Below the pieces are notes generated by a model. It was not told the origin of the DNA, did no database searches, and was given only the letters and a program-made list of their open reading frames with translations. Positions 1 through 10,076 of a stretch of 64,000 nt of DNA are shown piece by piece. Both the position numbers and the translations under genes were made by a program. The stretch lies in contig CATNCF010000004.1 of NCBI GenBank assembly GCA_950097145.1, forward strand, positions 1 through 64,000, written 5' to 3'. Numbering within the stretch: the first letter of the stretch is position 1; every line of letters begins with the position of its first letter. The stretch is from an uncultured Lachnospiraceae bacterium. GTDB lineage: Bacteria > Bacillota > Clostridia > Lachnospirales > Lachnospiraceae.

Positions 1-111
1 CAGGAGGTATTTTTTGCCACTTTCGTGAAAAAGAGCGAAAGTATAATAAAATCATCTGCCCTTATGAGAGCCTTAAAATACCTTGTTCAGCAAAAGGAGC
101 GCTATTTATAA
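1..111 (+). CDS. C-terminal end of a gene cut by the window edge
   Basis: Frame 1 is open from the first base to a TAA at 109-111, giving 36 residues that begin QEVFFATFVKKSESIIKSSA and end in a basic tail. The composition is compatible with a genuine C-terminus, but the family cannot be recognised from this piece. The open frame is short enough to have arisen by chance. Confidence 0.4.
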   Translation, partial: QEVFFATFVKKSESIIKSSALMRALKYLVQQKERYL

Positions 112-144
112 TAGTTGTAAACTGGTGGATAAATAAAGTATAAT
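83..144 (+). promoter_or_regulatory. Two possible tandem sigma-A promoters
   Basis: TTGTTC (83-88) is followed after 18 bases by TATAAT (107-112). TTGTAA (115-120) is followed after 18 bases by a second TATAAT (139-144). Both point toward the gene that starts at 193. The -10 boxes are perfect, while the -35 boxes and the 18-base spacers are slightly off consensus. Confidence 0.5.
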
Positions 145-192
145 AATATCAGGCAGTCATCACCAAAAATTAAAACCTGTGGAGGTTACTAT

Positions 193-516
193 ATGAAATA
201 TTTACCAATATTAGATGAACTGTTTTCATCTAACAGTATATTCATTCTACTTCTATCATTGGCAATCACCTTAATTTTAAGTATGAAACTGAAAGACGCC
301 AGAAAATATCTAATTGGAATCGTTGCAAGTTTTGTTGTCTACGCTGTATGTGAAGCTCTTTCTAATATTAGAATAAACAATTTAATTGAAATTACTGTTC
401 TTTTCGCAGGAACAATTGCGATGGGCAGCTTTGCGGGTTTCTTGATTGGCCTGGTAATTTCCAAAATCAGAAAACAGCAAATAGCCCACGGGAATCAAAT
501 ACCCCGCTGCAAGTAA
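193..516 (+). CDS. Small hypothetical membrane protein
   Basis: A 107-residue protein with a good ribosome binding site (GGAGG about 8 bases before the ATG). It has a hydrophobic stretch at about residues 15-31, a second at 40-56 and a third at 66-90, separated by short basic loops (KLKDARK, SKIRKQQ), so it is probably a three-helix inner-membrane protein. I recognise no family. The last 10 or so residues (HGNQIPRCK) are encoded by the left arm and loop of a hairpin repeat (496-527), so the natural C-terminus may have been altered by that repeat. It is preceded by two promoter-like sequences and is probably monocistronic. Confidence 0.6.
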   Translation: MKYLPILDELFSSNSIFILLLSLAITLILSMKLKDARKYLIGIVASFVVYAVCEALSNIRINNLIEITVLFAGTIAMGSFAGFLIGLVISKIRKQQIAHGNQIPRCK

Positions 517-605
517 TGGGGTATTTGACCCTCGCGGCATTCGTCAAATATCCATGTAAACATGGCTATTTTCCTAAGTGCCCTGCGGGTACATTGCTCG
601 CGGGA
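496..605. repeat. Cluster of short hairpins between two genes, possible interspersed repeat
   Basis: A perfect 10-base inverted repeat, CAAATACCCC (496-505) and GGGGTATTTG (518-527), surrounds the stop codon of the 107-residue gene. It is followed by CCATG-TAAA-CATGG (552-565) and by GC-rich pieces (CCCTGCGGG, CTCGCGGG) up to about 605. Neither hairpin has a proper T-tract, so it does not look like a simple terminator. It may be a dispersed palindromic element. No cobalamin riboswitch motif is visible before cbiK. Confidence 0.4.
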
Positions 606-633
606 ATAAAACAACATAGAAAGGACTTCCACC

Positions 634-1419
634 ATGAAACAGAAAAAAGGTATTCTGCTGGTGAGCTTCGGCACCAGTTATTTAGAGAGCAAGCAAAAAA
701 CTATCGATCAGATTTATGCCGAAGTCATAGAAACATTTCCAGAATATCAGGTATATCAGGCATGGACCAGTAAAATGATCCTCTCCCTTTTAAAATCCCG
801 GGATAACCTCTATATTCCTTCCGTAGAAGAAGCCATGGCTGAAATTACCGCCGATCACATAGACAAGCTCATTGTTCAGCCCACACACTTCATAAACGGG
901 CTGGAACATGAGGCCATGACGCGCACGATTTTAGAACATGCACAGCCGCATCTTCAGGTCCGGTTTGGTTCTCCCCTGCTGACCTCCACAGAAGATCACA
1001 GGGATGTCTTAAACTGCCTGTTGTCAGAATATTCTATGTTATCCCAGGAAGAAACCCTTATACTTATGGGACATGGTACCAGCCACCATGCCAATTCTGT
1101 CTATGCCGCCTTGGACTATATGCTGAAAGAGATGGAACATCCTAACGTTTTTATGGGCACTGTGGAAGCCTACCCTGATTTAAATACGCTGATTCGCCAG
1201 GTAAAAAAAACCTCTGCAAAACGGGTACATCTCTGCCCTTTTATGCTGGTAGCCGGCGACCATGCCAACAATGATATGGCTGGAGAACAAGAAGGCTCCT
1301 GGAAATCCCTTTTTGAAGCGGCAGGATATGAAGTGGTTTGTCACCTCAAAGGCTTGGGAGAATATAAAAGCATTCGGAATATTTATCTTGAACATTTAAA
1401 AAAAGCTGTGGCAGATTAA
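634..1419 (+). CDS. cbiK: Sirohydrochlorin cobaltochelatase (CbiK family)
   Basis: This 261-residue protein has the usual length for CbiK, the ATP-independent chelatase that inserts Co2+ into sirohydrochlorin in anaerobic cobalamin synthesis. It starts KKGILLVSFGTSYLES, the typical N-terminal strand. The two metal/catalytic histidine regions are visible: LMGHGTSHHAN at about residues 147-157 and CPFMLVAGDHANNDMAG at about 201-217. AAAGGA lies 10 or so bases before the ATG. No other cobalamin genes are in view, so the gene stands alone here. The related heme-pathway enzyme (coproporphyrin ferrochelatase) is a less likely alternative because of the HANNDMAG motif. The terminator hairpin begins inside its last codons. 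Confidence 0.9.
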   Translation: MKQKKGILLVSFGTSYLESKQKTIDQIYAEVIETFPEYQVYQAWTSKMILSLLKSRDNLYIPSVEEAMAEITADHIDKLIVQPTHFINGLEHEAMTRTILEHAQPHLQVRFGSPLLTSTEDHRDVLNCLLSEYSMLSQEETLILMGHGTSHHANSVYAALDYMLKEMEHPNVFMGTVEAYPDLNTLIRQVKKTSAKRVHLCPFMLVAGDHANNDMAGEQEGSWKSLFEAAGYEVVCHLKGLGEYKSIRNIYLEHLKKAVAD

Positions 1420-1434
1420 TCTGCCGCAGCTTTT
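1400..1434. terminator. Bidirectional terminator between cbiK and glgB
   Basis: A long stem (AAAAGCTGTGGCAGA against TCTGCCGCAGCTTTTT, loop TTAA) spans the cbiK stop codon. It has A/T runs on both sides, so it can end both the rightward cbiK and the leftward glgB transcripts. Confidence 0.85.
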
Positions 1435-1441
1435 TCAGTTC

Positions 1442-3334
1442 CTAATACAGGAACACTGCCACCCCATATGCAGGGATTGGATATGCAAAAGAAAACGGAC
1501 GGTTGTCACATTCCTTCTTTGTTGCCTTATAAAGCAAGGGACGCTTCTTGCCTTCTCCGCCATATTTCTTATCGTCACTGTTAAAAATCAGTTTGTACTG
1601 TTTCTTCAGAGGTACGCCGACCCGGTAATCTTCCCACTCCATGGGCGTAAAATTACAGATAAATAACAGATTGTTCTTTCCATTCTTACTCTTGCGGACA
1701 AAGCTGAACACACTGTGATAATTGTCATCCGCATTGATCCATTCAAAACTATTCCAATCACTGTCAGCTTCATACATAGCCGGATATTTCCGATACAAAT
1801 GCAGCAAATCTTTGAAATATGTCTGCAATTGCAGGTGTTCTGGTTCCTGCAGGAGGAACCAATCCAGTTCCCGTTCCTCACTCCATTCCCGAAGCTGGCC
1901 AAACTCCTGTCCCATAAATAACAGTTTCTTGCCAGGATGGCCCATCATAAATCCATAAGCCGCTTTTAAATTGGAAAACTTATCTTTTCCAAGCCCCGGC
2001 ATTTTATTAATCATGGAACATTTCAAATGCACAACCTCATCATGAGAAAGTACTAAAATATACTGCTCACTGCTGTTATAACTCATAGCAAAGGTCATAC
2101 GGTTATGGTTATCCTTCCTGAAATAAGGATCTAATTTCATATAATCCAGGAAATCATGCATCCATCCCATGTTCCACTTATAGCTGAAATTCAGTCCGTC
2201 GTCTTCTACTGCTCCAGTAACCTTCGGCCATGCTGTTGATTCCTCTGCAATCATCATAGCGCCCGGATTCCTGCCCAAAATCAAAGTGTTAATATGTTTA
2301 AAGAATTCAATTGCCTCCAGGTTCTTGTTGCCGCCATAGATATTTGCAACCCACTGTCCATCCTGTTTTCCATAATCCAGATACAGCATAGAAGCCACCG
2401 CATCCACCCGCAGGCCGTCAATATGATAATGCTCAATCCACATCAATGCACTGCCAATCAGGAAATTCTTCACTTCGGTCTTGCCATAATCAAAAATTTT
2501 GGTTCCCCAATCCGGATGTTCTCCCTTCTTAGGATCTGCATATTCATACAAACAGCTTCCGTCAAACTCCGCAAGGCCGTGGGCATCCCTTGGGAAATGC
2601 GCTGGAACCCAGTCCAGAATGACTCCTATGTTATTCTTATGCATATAATCTACCAGGTACGCAAAGTCCTCCGGCGTGCCATATCTGGAAGTGGGGGCAT
2701 AATATCCAGTAACCTGATAGCCCCAGGAACCGTCAAAAGGATATTCTGAAATTCCCATTAATTCCACATGCGTGTAACCCATTTCCTTTACATACTCGGT
2801 AAGTCTCTCAGCAAGTTCCCGATACGTATAAAATCCCTCATCCTCTCTTCCGGGATGGCGCATCCAGGAGCCAGGATGCACTTCATAAATTGCCATGGGC
2901 TGGGTATGGATATCTTTACATGCCTGACGTTTTTCCATCCACTTGGCGTCAGTCCATTTAAAATCACTGATGTCCGCCACACGAGATGCCGTCCCCGGGC
3001 GGAGTTCTGCATAATTTGCATATGGATCTGCCTTATAAAGCTGTCTGCCGTCTGGTGTTTCAATATAAAATTTATATAAGTCACCCACAGCGGCTCCTGG
3101 CACAAACAGCTCGTAAATCCCCATAGGCTCAAGCCGTTCCATTTCATCAGCATCTTCTTTCCAGTCATTAAATTCTCCAATCACTGACACCTTTTGGGCA
3201 TTAGGCGCCCACACTGCAAAGTATACCCCTTCCTTGCCTTTTTCCTTGGTGGGATGCGCTCCTAATTTCTTATAAATGTCATAATGGGTCCCCTGACCCA
3301 GATAATACATATCCAAATCTGAAAAATGTTCCAT
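1442..3334 (-). CDS. glgB: 1,4-alpha-glucan branching enzyme GlgB
   Basis: A 630-residue GH13 branching enzyme that creates alpha-1,6 branches in glycogen. It has an N-terminal CBM48-like domain (YFAVWAPNAQKVSVIGEFNDW, about residues 38-58), then the catalytic barrel with DWVPAHFPRD, GLRVDAVASML (nucleophile Asp), EEST (acid/base Glu) and LSHDEVV, and an all-beta C-terminal domain. The ATG at 3334 is chosen because AGGAG lies 8 bases upstream; a TTG at 3364 would overlap the preceding gene and lacks a site. It is 19 bases downstream of the TPR/P-loop gene and likely cotranscribed with it. No other glg genes are in the window. Confidence 0.93.
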   Translation of the reverse strand: MEHFSDLDMYYLGQGTHYDIYKKLGAHPTKEKGKEGVYFAVWAPNAQKVSVIGEFNDWKEDADEMERLEPMGIYELFVPGAAVGDLYKFYIETPDGRQLYKADPYANYAELRPGTASRVADISDFKWTDAKWMEKRQACKDIHTQPMAIYEVHPGSWMRHPGREDEGFYTYRELAERLTEYVKEMGYTHVELMGISEYPFDGSWGYQVTGYYAPTSRYGTPEDFAYLVDYMHKNNIGVILDWVPAHFPRDAHGLAEFDGSCLYEYADPKKGEHPDWGTKIFDYGKTEVKNFLIGSALMWIEHYHIDGLRVDAVASMLYLDYGKQDGQWVANIYGGNKNLEAIEFFKHINTLILGRNPGAMMIAEESTAWPKVTGAVEDDGLNFSYKWNMGWMHDFLDYMKLDPYFRKDNHNRMTFAMSYNSSEQYILVLSHDEVVHLKCSMINKMPGLGKDKFSNLKAAYGFMMGHPGKKLLFMGQEFGQLREWSEERELDWFLLQEPEHLQLQTYFKDLLHLYRKYPAMYEADSDWNSFEWINADDNYHSVFSFVRKSKNGKNNLLFICNFTPMEWEDYRVGVPLKKQYKLIFNSDDKKYGGEGKKRPLLYKATKKECDNRPFSFAYPIPAYGVAVFLY

Positions 3335-3353
3335 ACCTTTCACTCCTGTTTCC

Positions 3354-6179
3354 TTAATCTTCAAAATCCTTTTCCCTTAGATAAAGATATCCTTCGGGAC
3401 TAAACTTCTTGCCTCCAAAAAACTTTTTCAAACCGCCGCGATCTGCCCTGTAGATTGCCTCGTCCATGATTTCCTTTACCTCGGTAAGCGTCGTTGCCTC
3501 ATCCAGTTTCTGGATGTTGCTGATACGGTTATAAAGTGCCAGTATCCCCATATCATCAATCTCACATTCATGTTCTAAAGCATATGCCTTTGCAAATTCC
3601 ACCAGTTCATCACTGGTAAATACCGGAATTTTGACCCGCTCTGTAAACTTACGGGCAAAATTTGCGTCTTGGCTTAAAACCTTATCAATCCCTTTTCTGG
3701 TATCTTCCATAATTACCAGAAGCCCGTCTGTATTCTGTTCCATCAAAAGAGCTAAGCCTGTTGCAGTCTGCTTTGAAATATCACCTGCTTTCTCTATAAT
3801 CAAATACCCGCCGGCTACTTTGCGGATTAACTGGGTCAAATCCTTTTGATTCAAAGACTCTCCCGTAATTTTTCCAACCTTTCCGCCTGGATGCCTGCCG
3901 CTTTTTTGTATCGCCTTGATAAAATCAGTTGCCAGCACTGTTTTACCACTGCCCCGCCCGCCAGTAATCAGAATATTTCCACTGGAAGAGGTATTGTCTT
4001 TTCCTTTTCTGTGCAGGGCGCCTTCCAGCACCTGGCAGAGCTGCTGCTCCATACCGGTAATGGGGACAAAATAAGAAAAAATTTCCTTCTGTTCCTGGGT
4101 TAATTTACGAATATGCTTCTCAGGCTCCTCAATCTGAATTTTCGGAACGCTGACTTTCTCCTCCCGGGATTCCCGGGCCGCCTGAAATACGGAACGCAGA
4201 TAATTTCCGGCATCCTTTTCTTCCTCTTCGTCCGGCTTTTCAGCTTCCTGCTCAATCAATTCCTCCAAAGAAGCCTCCGGCTGTGGCACATTCTTTGGTT
4301 CCTCAAGAAGATGTTTTCTTTCCTGCTCCTCTTCCTTTACAGGTCTGTCCATTCTTCCTGTACCTTTTTGTTTCATCTTCTCCAGATATTCTTTGGGAAT
4401 AGGCTCTCCCAAAATTCTGGCGGCTTCTTCCCAGCTTGAAATCTCATCAGAAGATGACTTCGGCTGTCTGACAGTTCCTGGAGACTGCAGTTCTTGCTGT
4501 ACCAAAAGTTCCTCGGAATCCTGGATTCCCTCTGGCATCTTTGCTTTGCCGGATACAGGCTCCTCCTCTGTTCTCTGCACTTCTTCCGGGAGCGGAAGTT
4601 CCTCTGGCATCGGGATTTCTGCAGGGAACGAAATATTTTCTGGCATTTGTGCTTCTTCTGGGAACGGAATAGCTTCTGGGGACTGCAGTTCTTCCGGTAT
4701 TGCAGCATACTCCGGATTCTGTGGTTCCCCCGGCGTCTGCATTCCTTCCGGCATCCCATCATAATCCAGATTCTTCACATTTTGAAGGTTCTGGCCTTCT
4801 TCTGGTTTATAGGATTCCACGGCCATCTGAGCAGCTTCCATCTCCTGCATTCCCTCTGAAACAGCCGTGTCTTTTTCCAAATCTGGCCGCTGTTTCGCTT
4901 CCTCTTCCAATTCTTCTAATGGAAGATTATGAAGATAACGTTCTGCAAGAAGTTCCTGAGGGGTAATCCCAGCCTCCAGCTTGGGAATAATCTCATTTAA
5001 ACGTGTCAGAAGTTCCTGTGCCTCCTGCAGGGCGCGGGCTTTTGCAGACACCAGCCTTCTCTCCTGGGCTGTTGCCATAGCAGCCTCCGCAGCCTGCCTG
5101 GTTCTCTCCCATTCTGCCAGTACATCATCAATATCCATCTGTCCATTTACCTGGGATTCCCAGACATTCCCGCCCTGCACGGTCATACGCACCTGGCCGT
5201 CCCAGTCTTCTGCCAGAAGTTCTTCGAAATCATTCTTCAGAGAATCGTCGATCTCTTCCTCTGTCTCAATATATCCAAACTGCTCTTCCTCTGCAGCAGC
5301 CTCTTCTTCCTCCGGCGGCACCTGCAGATAGGGAATCTCCTCCACCATTTTCTTGATATTATCCATGGTGTCGCTTACAATCTCTTTGGTATTGGCATCC
5401 ATAATCTGCTGCATACTCTTAGCAATTTCTGCCTGCAGATTCGATGTGTTAAACCGTGCGCTGCCGGAAGCAATATCTGGTATCTTCACAGTTTCCTGGA
5501 TGATTTCCCCGGATTCCAGCAGATCCGTCGGACGTACCTCTACAATTCCATCCCTAAATTGTTTAAACTGCCGGTATTTGTCTTCCTGTTCCCGGCTTAA
5601 AGGCTGATAGAGCATCTTAAGTTCCAGAGCCTTTTCCACATATTTCCCATCGCCAATCCAAAGTACCAGCTCGTCACAGACTTCCACACACCGCTCCCCG
5701 TTTCCGGCACGGTGGTAAAGATAGGCAAGTTCAAAAGCCCACTCCTCAATATACTCCCGATCTTTAAACTCCTCCAGAATATCAATAAGTTCCTGCAGAT
5801 CTGCCCCGCTCAGCTTGGCAATCTGATACCGCAGTATATATTTCTGATTATCGTAGGGCGCAACCTCAAGAAATTCTTCATAATATTCTTTTGCTTCATC
5901 CAGATTTCCCATTTTCAAAGCAACCAGGGTCAGACGGTACAGTATATTTCTCCCCACTGCCGCACGGTCATATGCCATTAGCAGAATCTCATGGCTGTCA
6001 TCATATCGTTTTACTCTGTCATAAATTTCTCCCACCATGCACAGCGTCGCTGAACTCTTTACTTTCCTCCAGTTAACAGAATCTGCAATCTCTGCCGCTC
6101 TTTCATAGTCTTTCTCTTCCACCAGATTCTTTAACTGTTCCAGTTTTAGCTTATATTCGTATCTATCCAACTGTTTCAC
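3354..6179 (-). CDS. Large TPR-like / disordered / P-loop AAA-type protein
   Basis: About 940 residues in three parts. Residues 1-200 are helical TPR-like repeats (AAEIADSVNWRKVKSSATLC, EAKEYYEEFLEVAPYD). Residues about 220-680 are acidic and low-complexity, with a Pro-Glu stretch built from repeats such as MPEELPLPEEVQ. Residues about 730-930 are a P-loop ATPase with ITGGRGSGKTVLATDF (Walker A) and GYLIIEKAGDISKQT (Walker B-like), matching AAA proteins related to stage V sporulation protein K, though I cannot assign it firmly. The GTG at 6179 sits inside a GAGGTG sequence; the TTG at 6170, 8 bases after GAGG, may be the true start. It lies directly upstream of glgB, so a link to glycogen is suggested only by context. 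Confidence 0.8.
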   Translation of the reverse strand: MKQLDRYEYKLKLEQLKNLVEEKDYERAAEIADSVNWRKVKSSATLCMVGEIYDRVKRYDDSHEILLMAYDRAAVGRNILYRLTLVALKMGNLDEAKEYYEEFLEVAPYDNQKYILRYQIAKLSGADLQELIDILEEFKDREYIEEWAFELAYLYHRAGNGERCVEVCDELVLWIGDGKYVEKALELKMLYQPLSREQEDKYRQFKQFRDGIVEVRPTDLLESGEIIQETVKIPDIASGSARFNTSNLQAEIAKSMQQIMDANTKEIVSDTMDNIKKMVEEIPYLQVPPEEEEAAAEEEQFGYIETEEEIDDSLKNDFEELLAEDWDGQVRMTVQGGNVWESQVNGQMDIDDVLAEWERTRQAAEAAMATAQERRLVSAKARALQEAQELLTRLNEIIPKLEAGITPQELLAERYLHNLPLEELEEEAKQRPDLEKDTAVSEGMQEMEAAQMAVESYKPEEGQNLQNVKNLDYDGMPEGMQTPGEPQNPEYAAIPEELQSPEAIPFPEEAQMPENISFPAEIPMPEELPLPEEVQRTEEEPVSGKAKMPEGIQDSEELLVQQELQSPGTVRQPKSSSDEISSWEEAARILGEPIPKEYLEKMKQKGTGRMDRPVKEEEQERKHLLEEPKNVPQPEASLEELIEQEAEKPDEEEEKDAGNYLRSVFQAARESREEKVSVPKIQIEEPEKHIRKLTQEQKEIFSYFVPITGMEQQLCQVLEGALHRKGKDNTSSSGNILITGGRGSGKTVLATDFIKAIQKSGRHPGGKVGKITGESLNQKDLTQLIRKVAGGYLIIEKAGDISKQTATGLALLMEQNTDGLLVIMEDTRKGIDKVLSQDANFARKFTERVKIPVFTSDELVEFAKAYALEHECEIDDMGILALYNRISNIQKLDEATTLTEVKEIMDEAIYRADRGGLKKFFGGKKFSPEGYLYLREKDFED

Positions 6180-6268
6180 CTCAGAATTATGTTAAAAGGT
6201 ATATTTCCCCTGATTATCGTCCATATAATCCATAGTTTAACATATTCTCCCTGTAGATGTCAAAAAAT

Positions 6269-7633
6269 CTATTTCTTCTTTCTGTTTTTTTTCAAGTTTT
6301 TCGGCAAATCCCAATTTTTTTTCTTCTTTGCGGCCTGCTTTGGTCTATCCTTTTCCTCCTGGTAATCCACCAGTTTGTTGCTCTCAATATCCAGCTTCTC
6401 TGTCTTGATATAATCTCCGCTGTCCAAAGGCAGACGTTTCTTTTGAATCGTATAATTCAAGATCCTGCGCAAAATATAGAAAATCACTGCAAAAAGCGGA
6501 ACTCCGATGATCATGCCGGGGATCCCAAATATTCCTCCTCCCACAAGAATAGCAAATACCACCCAAAAAGAAGACAAGCCTGTGGAGTCTCCTAAAATCT
6601 TAGGTCCAATTATATTTCCGTCAACCTGCTGCAGCACCAGAATAAAAATCACAAAATAGAATCCCTGGATTGGATTTGCCAGCATAATCAGAATCGTGCT
6701 TGGCACTGCTCCCAGATACGGTCCAAAAAAAGGAATTACATTTGTCACTCCCACAATCACACTAACCAGTACAGAATAGGGCATTTTCATAAAATACAGG
6801 CAGATAAAGCATAAAATTCCAATAATAAGAGAATCCAGGATTTTTCCAGAAATAAACCCGCCAAAAATTTCATTGCTTTTATGGACGGTATGAATAATAG
6901 CGTTGGCTTTTTTCCCAGAAAACAGGGCATATACTACTTTCTTGCTCTGTCCAATAAAAATTTCTTTGCTCATCAGTACATAAATAGAAATAATAATTCC
7001 GATGACTACATTAAACAGAATTTTGACCACTCCTATCACTCCTGTGGTTACTCCGGCCACAATGTTCTTGGTCTGAGGCAGAAATTCTGTCTGGGCCCAG
7101 TTTTCAAAAAATTCTGTGCCCTTGGTAAGCCCGATTTCCAGATAACCAGACAGTTCACTGTCATTGTCCACATAATCACTGATCCAGTCCATAAAACTGT
7201 TTACCTGTTTTGGCAGCGTGTCAATCATGCCATTAATGCTTTTATACAATTCAGGGACCACCATCTGCAGCAATATTCCAATCACCAATGCCAAAAACAA
7301 CAGCGCCCCTGCCACACTGATTCCTCTGACCACCTTTTGTGCCTGTTCCGGATTTTTCATTTTCTGCTTTGCATAAGGCAGCAGGCAGCGCTCTTCAAAA
7401 TTCACCACTGGATTTACCAAATACGCAAGAATAAGCCCGATGGTAATGGGCTGCAGAATTACCATGATCTTATCCAGAGTTTTGGCAAATCCATGATAAC
7501 GGTATATCAGGAAAAAGAAAGCAATGGAACCTATAATTACCAGAAACGAAATCAATCCGACAGCCAGATAAGGCCTGATATTCCAGTCTGCTTTTTCTTC
7601 TGTCTGTTTTCTCTCTTGTTCTTCCACAATCAC
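6269..7633 (-). CDS. AI-2E family transporter (putative permease)
   Basis: A 454-residue polytopic protein of the AI-2E/TqsA-YdiK family. Helices are visible at about residues 21-45, 62-80, 108-135, a central cluster from about 195 on, and 225-380 (VVKILFNVVIGIIISIYVLM, ILCFICLYFMKMPYSVLVSV). It contains the family's GVTNVIPFFGPYLGAVPS and LQQVDGNIIGPKILGDSTGLSSFWVVFAIL segments. The C-terminal tail is strongly basic (AAKKKKNWDLPKNLKKNRKKK). The start is a GTG with GGAGG 5 bases before it. Family members export peptides, quorum signals or ions; the substrate here is unknown. It is apparently transcribed alone, or with the hydratase upstream. Confidence 0.88.
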   Translation of the reverse strand: MIVEEQERKQTEEKADWNIRPYLAVGLISFLVIIGSIAFFFLIYRYHGFAKTLDKIMVILQPITIGLILAYLVNPVVNFEERCLLPYAKQKMKNPEQAQKVVRGISVAGALLFLALVIGILLQMVVPELYKSINGMIDTLPKQVNSFMDWISDYVDNDSELSGYLEIGLTKGTEFFENWAQTEFLPQTKNIVAGVTTGVIGVVKILFNVVIGIIISIYVLMSKEIFIGQSKKVVYALFSGKKANAIIHTVHKSNEIFGGFISGKILDSLIIGILCFICLYFMKMPYSVLVSVIVGVTNVIPFFGPYLGAVPSTILIMLANPIQGFYFVIFILVLQQVDGNIIGPKILGDSTGLSSFWVVFAILVGGGIFGIPGMIIGVPLFAVIFYILRRILNYTIQKKRLPLDSGDYIKTEKLDIESNKLVDYQEEKDRPKQAAKKKKNWDLPKNLKKNRKKK

Positions 7634-7740
7634 TGCAACCTCCTATTACTGATTCAGGGTATCACAGACTGTGCGGTGCACAATCTGCAATACCCTGCTG
7701 CATAGTGTATCGGCGAAATATCAGCAATACCGTACACTTG

Positions 7741-10047
7741 TCAACCCTTATAATAATTAATCAGGCAGCCTTTCAATATAATTGTGCGCTCATCTTCTGT
7801 CAGTTCTCCCATTCCAAGGGTAAACGCCTCCAGCGCTCCATCCTTTACCACGTAAGCATTAATCTCTGTCCTGCATTCTTCCACCGTTTTGCGGATATCT
7901 GGAACAAAAATATAATCTCCATTTGCAAAAGGAAGTTCACCTTCTGGAATCAGGAACGGCAGCATTCCCCAGTTAATCAGATTCGAACGGTAACGCTTTG
8001 TTGCATACTCGTTAGCTATATTCGCCCAGCCCCCAAGCACCTTCTGGCAGGAAGCCGCCTGTTCTCTCGCAGAACCATCCCCAGGTTTCACCGCAAAAAT
8101 TGTACTTCCGAATCCTAAATGACTGGTTTCACGGTTCTCGCCAAAAGCCTTTTCTGGAAATGCCTGGTTGATTGCCGCCATCACTGGCTTTAACTCTTCC
8201 ACGGCATCCAGCGGGCAGTTTCCTTCCTCCACGGCCTTCTGTGCTTTCTGAATCTCCTTAGCGCGTCCCACATAAGCCGGATCTTTCCGGGACAATGTAA
8301 ATTCTGCAAGCCCCAGCGGATTGGAGCGGTAAGAAGAAGTCTCCCCGGAAGGAATCAGCTCATCCGTAGTGGTAACCGGATCATGAATCTCAGAAACAAC
8401 CTTTAACACCATGTGTTCCGGCAGAGCGCTCATAGCAGGCCAGTCCTTGATATTAGGCCCAAACTTGATTTCCTGGGAAGGATCTGCCTTGCCTTTGCTG
8501 TCAAATACCCGGTTTGCATAGATCCTGCTGTCAAAGTGGTATTTCGGATTGGTGTAATACACATCCATGTCGGTGGCAGGCGTCAGATATCCCTTATTTG
8601 CAGCAGTAGCAGCAATGGAACGCGCATCCATCAGTGCAACAGAGGCAATCTGCCCGTTCTGCAGCTTGCTGCCCTCACGGTTGGGGAAGTTTCTGGTAGA
8701 ATGGCGTATGGAAAATCCATTGTTGCCAGGGGTATCCCCTGCTCCAAAGCATGGACCGCAGAACGCCGTCTTTAATATGGCCCCAGTCTCCATCAGCGTC
8801 TCTGCCGCGCCCGTTTTCATCAATTCCATATAAATTGGCATACTGGCAGGATAAATGCTTAACGTAAATTCATCAGAACCAATGCTTGCGCCCTCCATAA
8901 TGTCTGCCGCCGCAGAAATATTTTCAAATCCGCCGCCTGCACATCCGGCGATGATTCCCTGATCTACATAGAGTCTGCCGTCTCTCACCTTATCCTTCAG
9001 AGTAAAATCTACTGCCTCGTCCAGGCTGACTTTTGCTTTTTTCTCACAGTCGTCCAGAATATCCATAAGATTTGCATTTAATTCCTCAATAGTATAGGTA
9101 TTACTGGGATGGAACGGCATGGCAATCATAGGCTTAATCTTGTTTAAATTTATTTCAATCATTCCGTCATAATATGCTGTCTGGCCAGGATTTAATTCTT
9201 CGTAATCTCCTCTTCTTCCATGAATCTTGTAAAATTCACGGATGGTTTCGTCTGTTCTCCAGATAGAAGACAGACAGGTGGTTTCTGTGGTCATAACATC
9301 AATCCCGATTCTGAAATCTGCACTGAGACTGGATACCCCAGGTCCCACAAATTCCATAACTTTATTATTCACATAGCCATTGGCAAACACTGCTCCAATA
9401 ATAGCAAGGGCCACGTCCTGGGGTCCTACCCCTTTTTCTGGTTTTCCAGTGAGATAGACGCCCACCACCTTCGGCATATTGATATCGTATGTTTTTCCAA
9501 GAAGCTGCTTCACCAGCTCCGGTCCTCCCTCCCCCATTGCCATAGTGCCCAGCGCGCCATAACGGGTATGGGAATCGGAACCCAGAATCATTTTTCCGCT
9601 GCCTGCCAGCATTTCTCTTGCATATTGATGGATTACTGCCTGATGAGGCGGGACATAGACGCCGCCATATCTCTTGGCGCAGCTTAATCCAAACATATGA
9701 TCATCTTCATTGATGGTTCCCCCTACGGCACACAGAGAATTGTGGCAGTTAGTAAGCACATATGGAACAGGAAATTTCTCCAGCCCTGATGCCCTTGCTG
9801 TCTGGATAATACCCACAAACGTAATATCGTGAGATGTCAGCTTGTCAAATTTAATTTTCAGTTTCTCCATATTTCCAGAGGTGTTGTGTTCTGAAAGAAT
9901 CCCATAGGCAATCGTATTACGCTTTGCCTCATCTTTGCTGACTGCCGAGCCAGTCTCCGCCTGAATGGCTGCCTCCGCCTGTCCATCATCTGGGATCAAG
10001 GTTTGTCCATTTATCAAATACACACCACTGTCATGTAATTTTATCAT
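7741..10047 (-). CDS. Aconitase-family hydratase (aconitate hydratase)
   Basis: A 768-residue protein of the aconitase superfamily, which interconverts citrate and isocitrate (or a related hydroxy-acid pair) with a [4Fe-4S] cluster. The cluster cysteines are visible in VLTNCHNS and [16 protein letters not shown], together with [22 protein letters not shown]. The C-terminal swivel domain contains [21 protein letters not shown], in which [11 protein letters not shown] is the substrate-binding loop region. The ATG at 10047 is chosen because AGGAGGA lies 6 bases upstream and the protein then starts with [14 protein letters not shown]; an upstream extension to 10161 would run into a hairpin repeat. 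Standalone hydratases of this type are common in Lachnospiraceae, and the exact substrate is not certain. Confidence 0.88.
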   Translation of the reverse strand: MIKLHDSGVYLINGQTLIPDDGQAEAAIQAETGSAVSKDEAKRNTIAYGILSEHNTSGNMEKLKIKFDKLTSHDITFVGIIQTARASGLEKFPVPYVLTNCHNSLCAVGGTINEDDHMFGLSCAKRYGGVYVPPHQAVIHQYAREMLAGSGKMILGSDSHTRYGALGTMAMGEGGPELVKQLLGKTYDINMPKVVGVYLTGKPEKGVGPQDVALAIIGAVFANGYVNNKVMEFVGPGVSSLSADFRIGIDVMTTETTCLSSIWRTDETIREFYKIHGRRGDYEELNPGQTAYYDGMIEINLNKIKPMIAMPFHPSNTYTIEELNANLMDILDDCEKKAKVSLDEAVDFTLKDKVRDGRLYVDQGIIAGCAGGGFENISAAADIMEGASIGSDEFTLSIYPASMPIYMELMKTGAAETLMETGAILKTAFCGPCFGAGDTPGNNGFSIRHSTRNFPNREGSKLQNGQIASVALMDARSIAATAANKGYLTPATDMDVYYTNPKYHFDSRIYANRVFDSKGKADPSQEIKFGPNIKDWPAMSALPEHMVLKVVSEIHDPVTTTDELIPSGETSSYRSNPLGLAEFTLSRKDPAYVGRAKEIQKAQKAVEEGNCPLDAVEELKPVMAAINQAFPEKAFGENRETSHLGFGSTIFAVKPGDGSAREQAASCQKVLGGWANIANEYATKRYRSNLINWGMLPFLIPEGELPFANGDYIFVPDIRKTVEECRTEINAYVVKDGALEAFTLGMGELTEDERTIILKGCLINYYKG

Positions 10048-10076
10048 AATCTGTCCTCCTGATTTAGTGATATAGA

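Noticed and set aside
517-633. Possible cobalamin riboswitch before cbiK
   Set aside because: The conserved B12-box elements are not present; only hairpins of uncertain type are seen.
6881-7705. 274-codon open frame antisense to the AI-2E transporter
   Set aside because: No family likeness and no ribosome binding site, and it is an exact shadow of a well supported gene.
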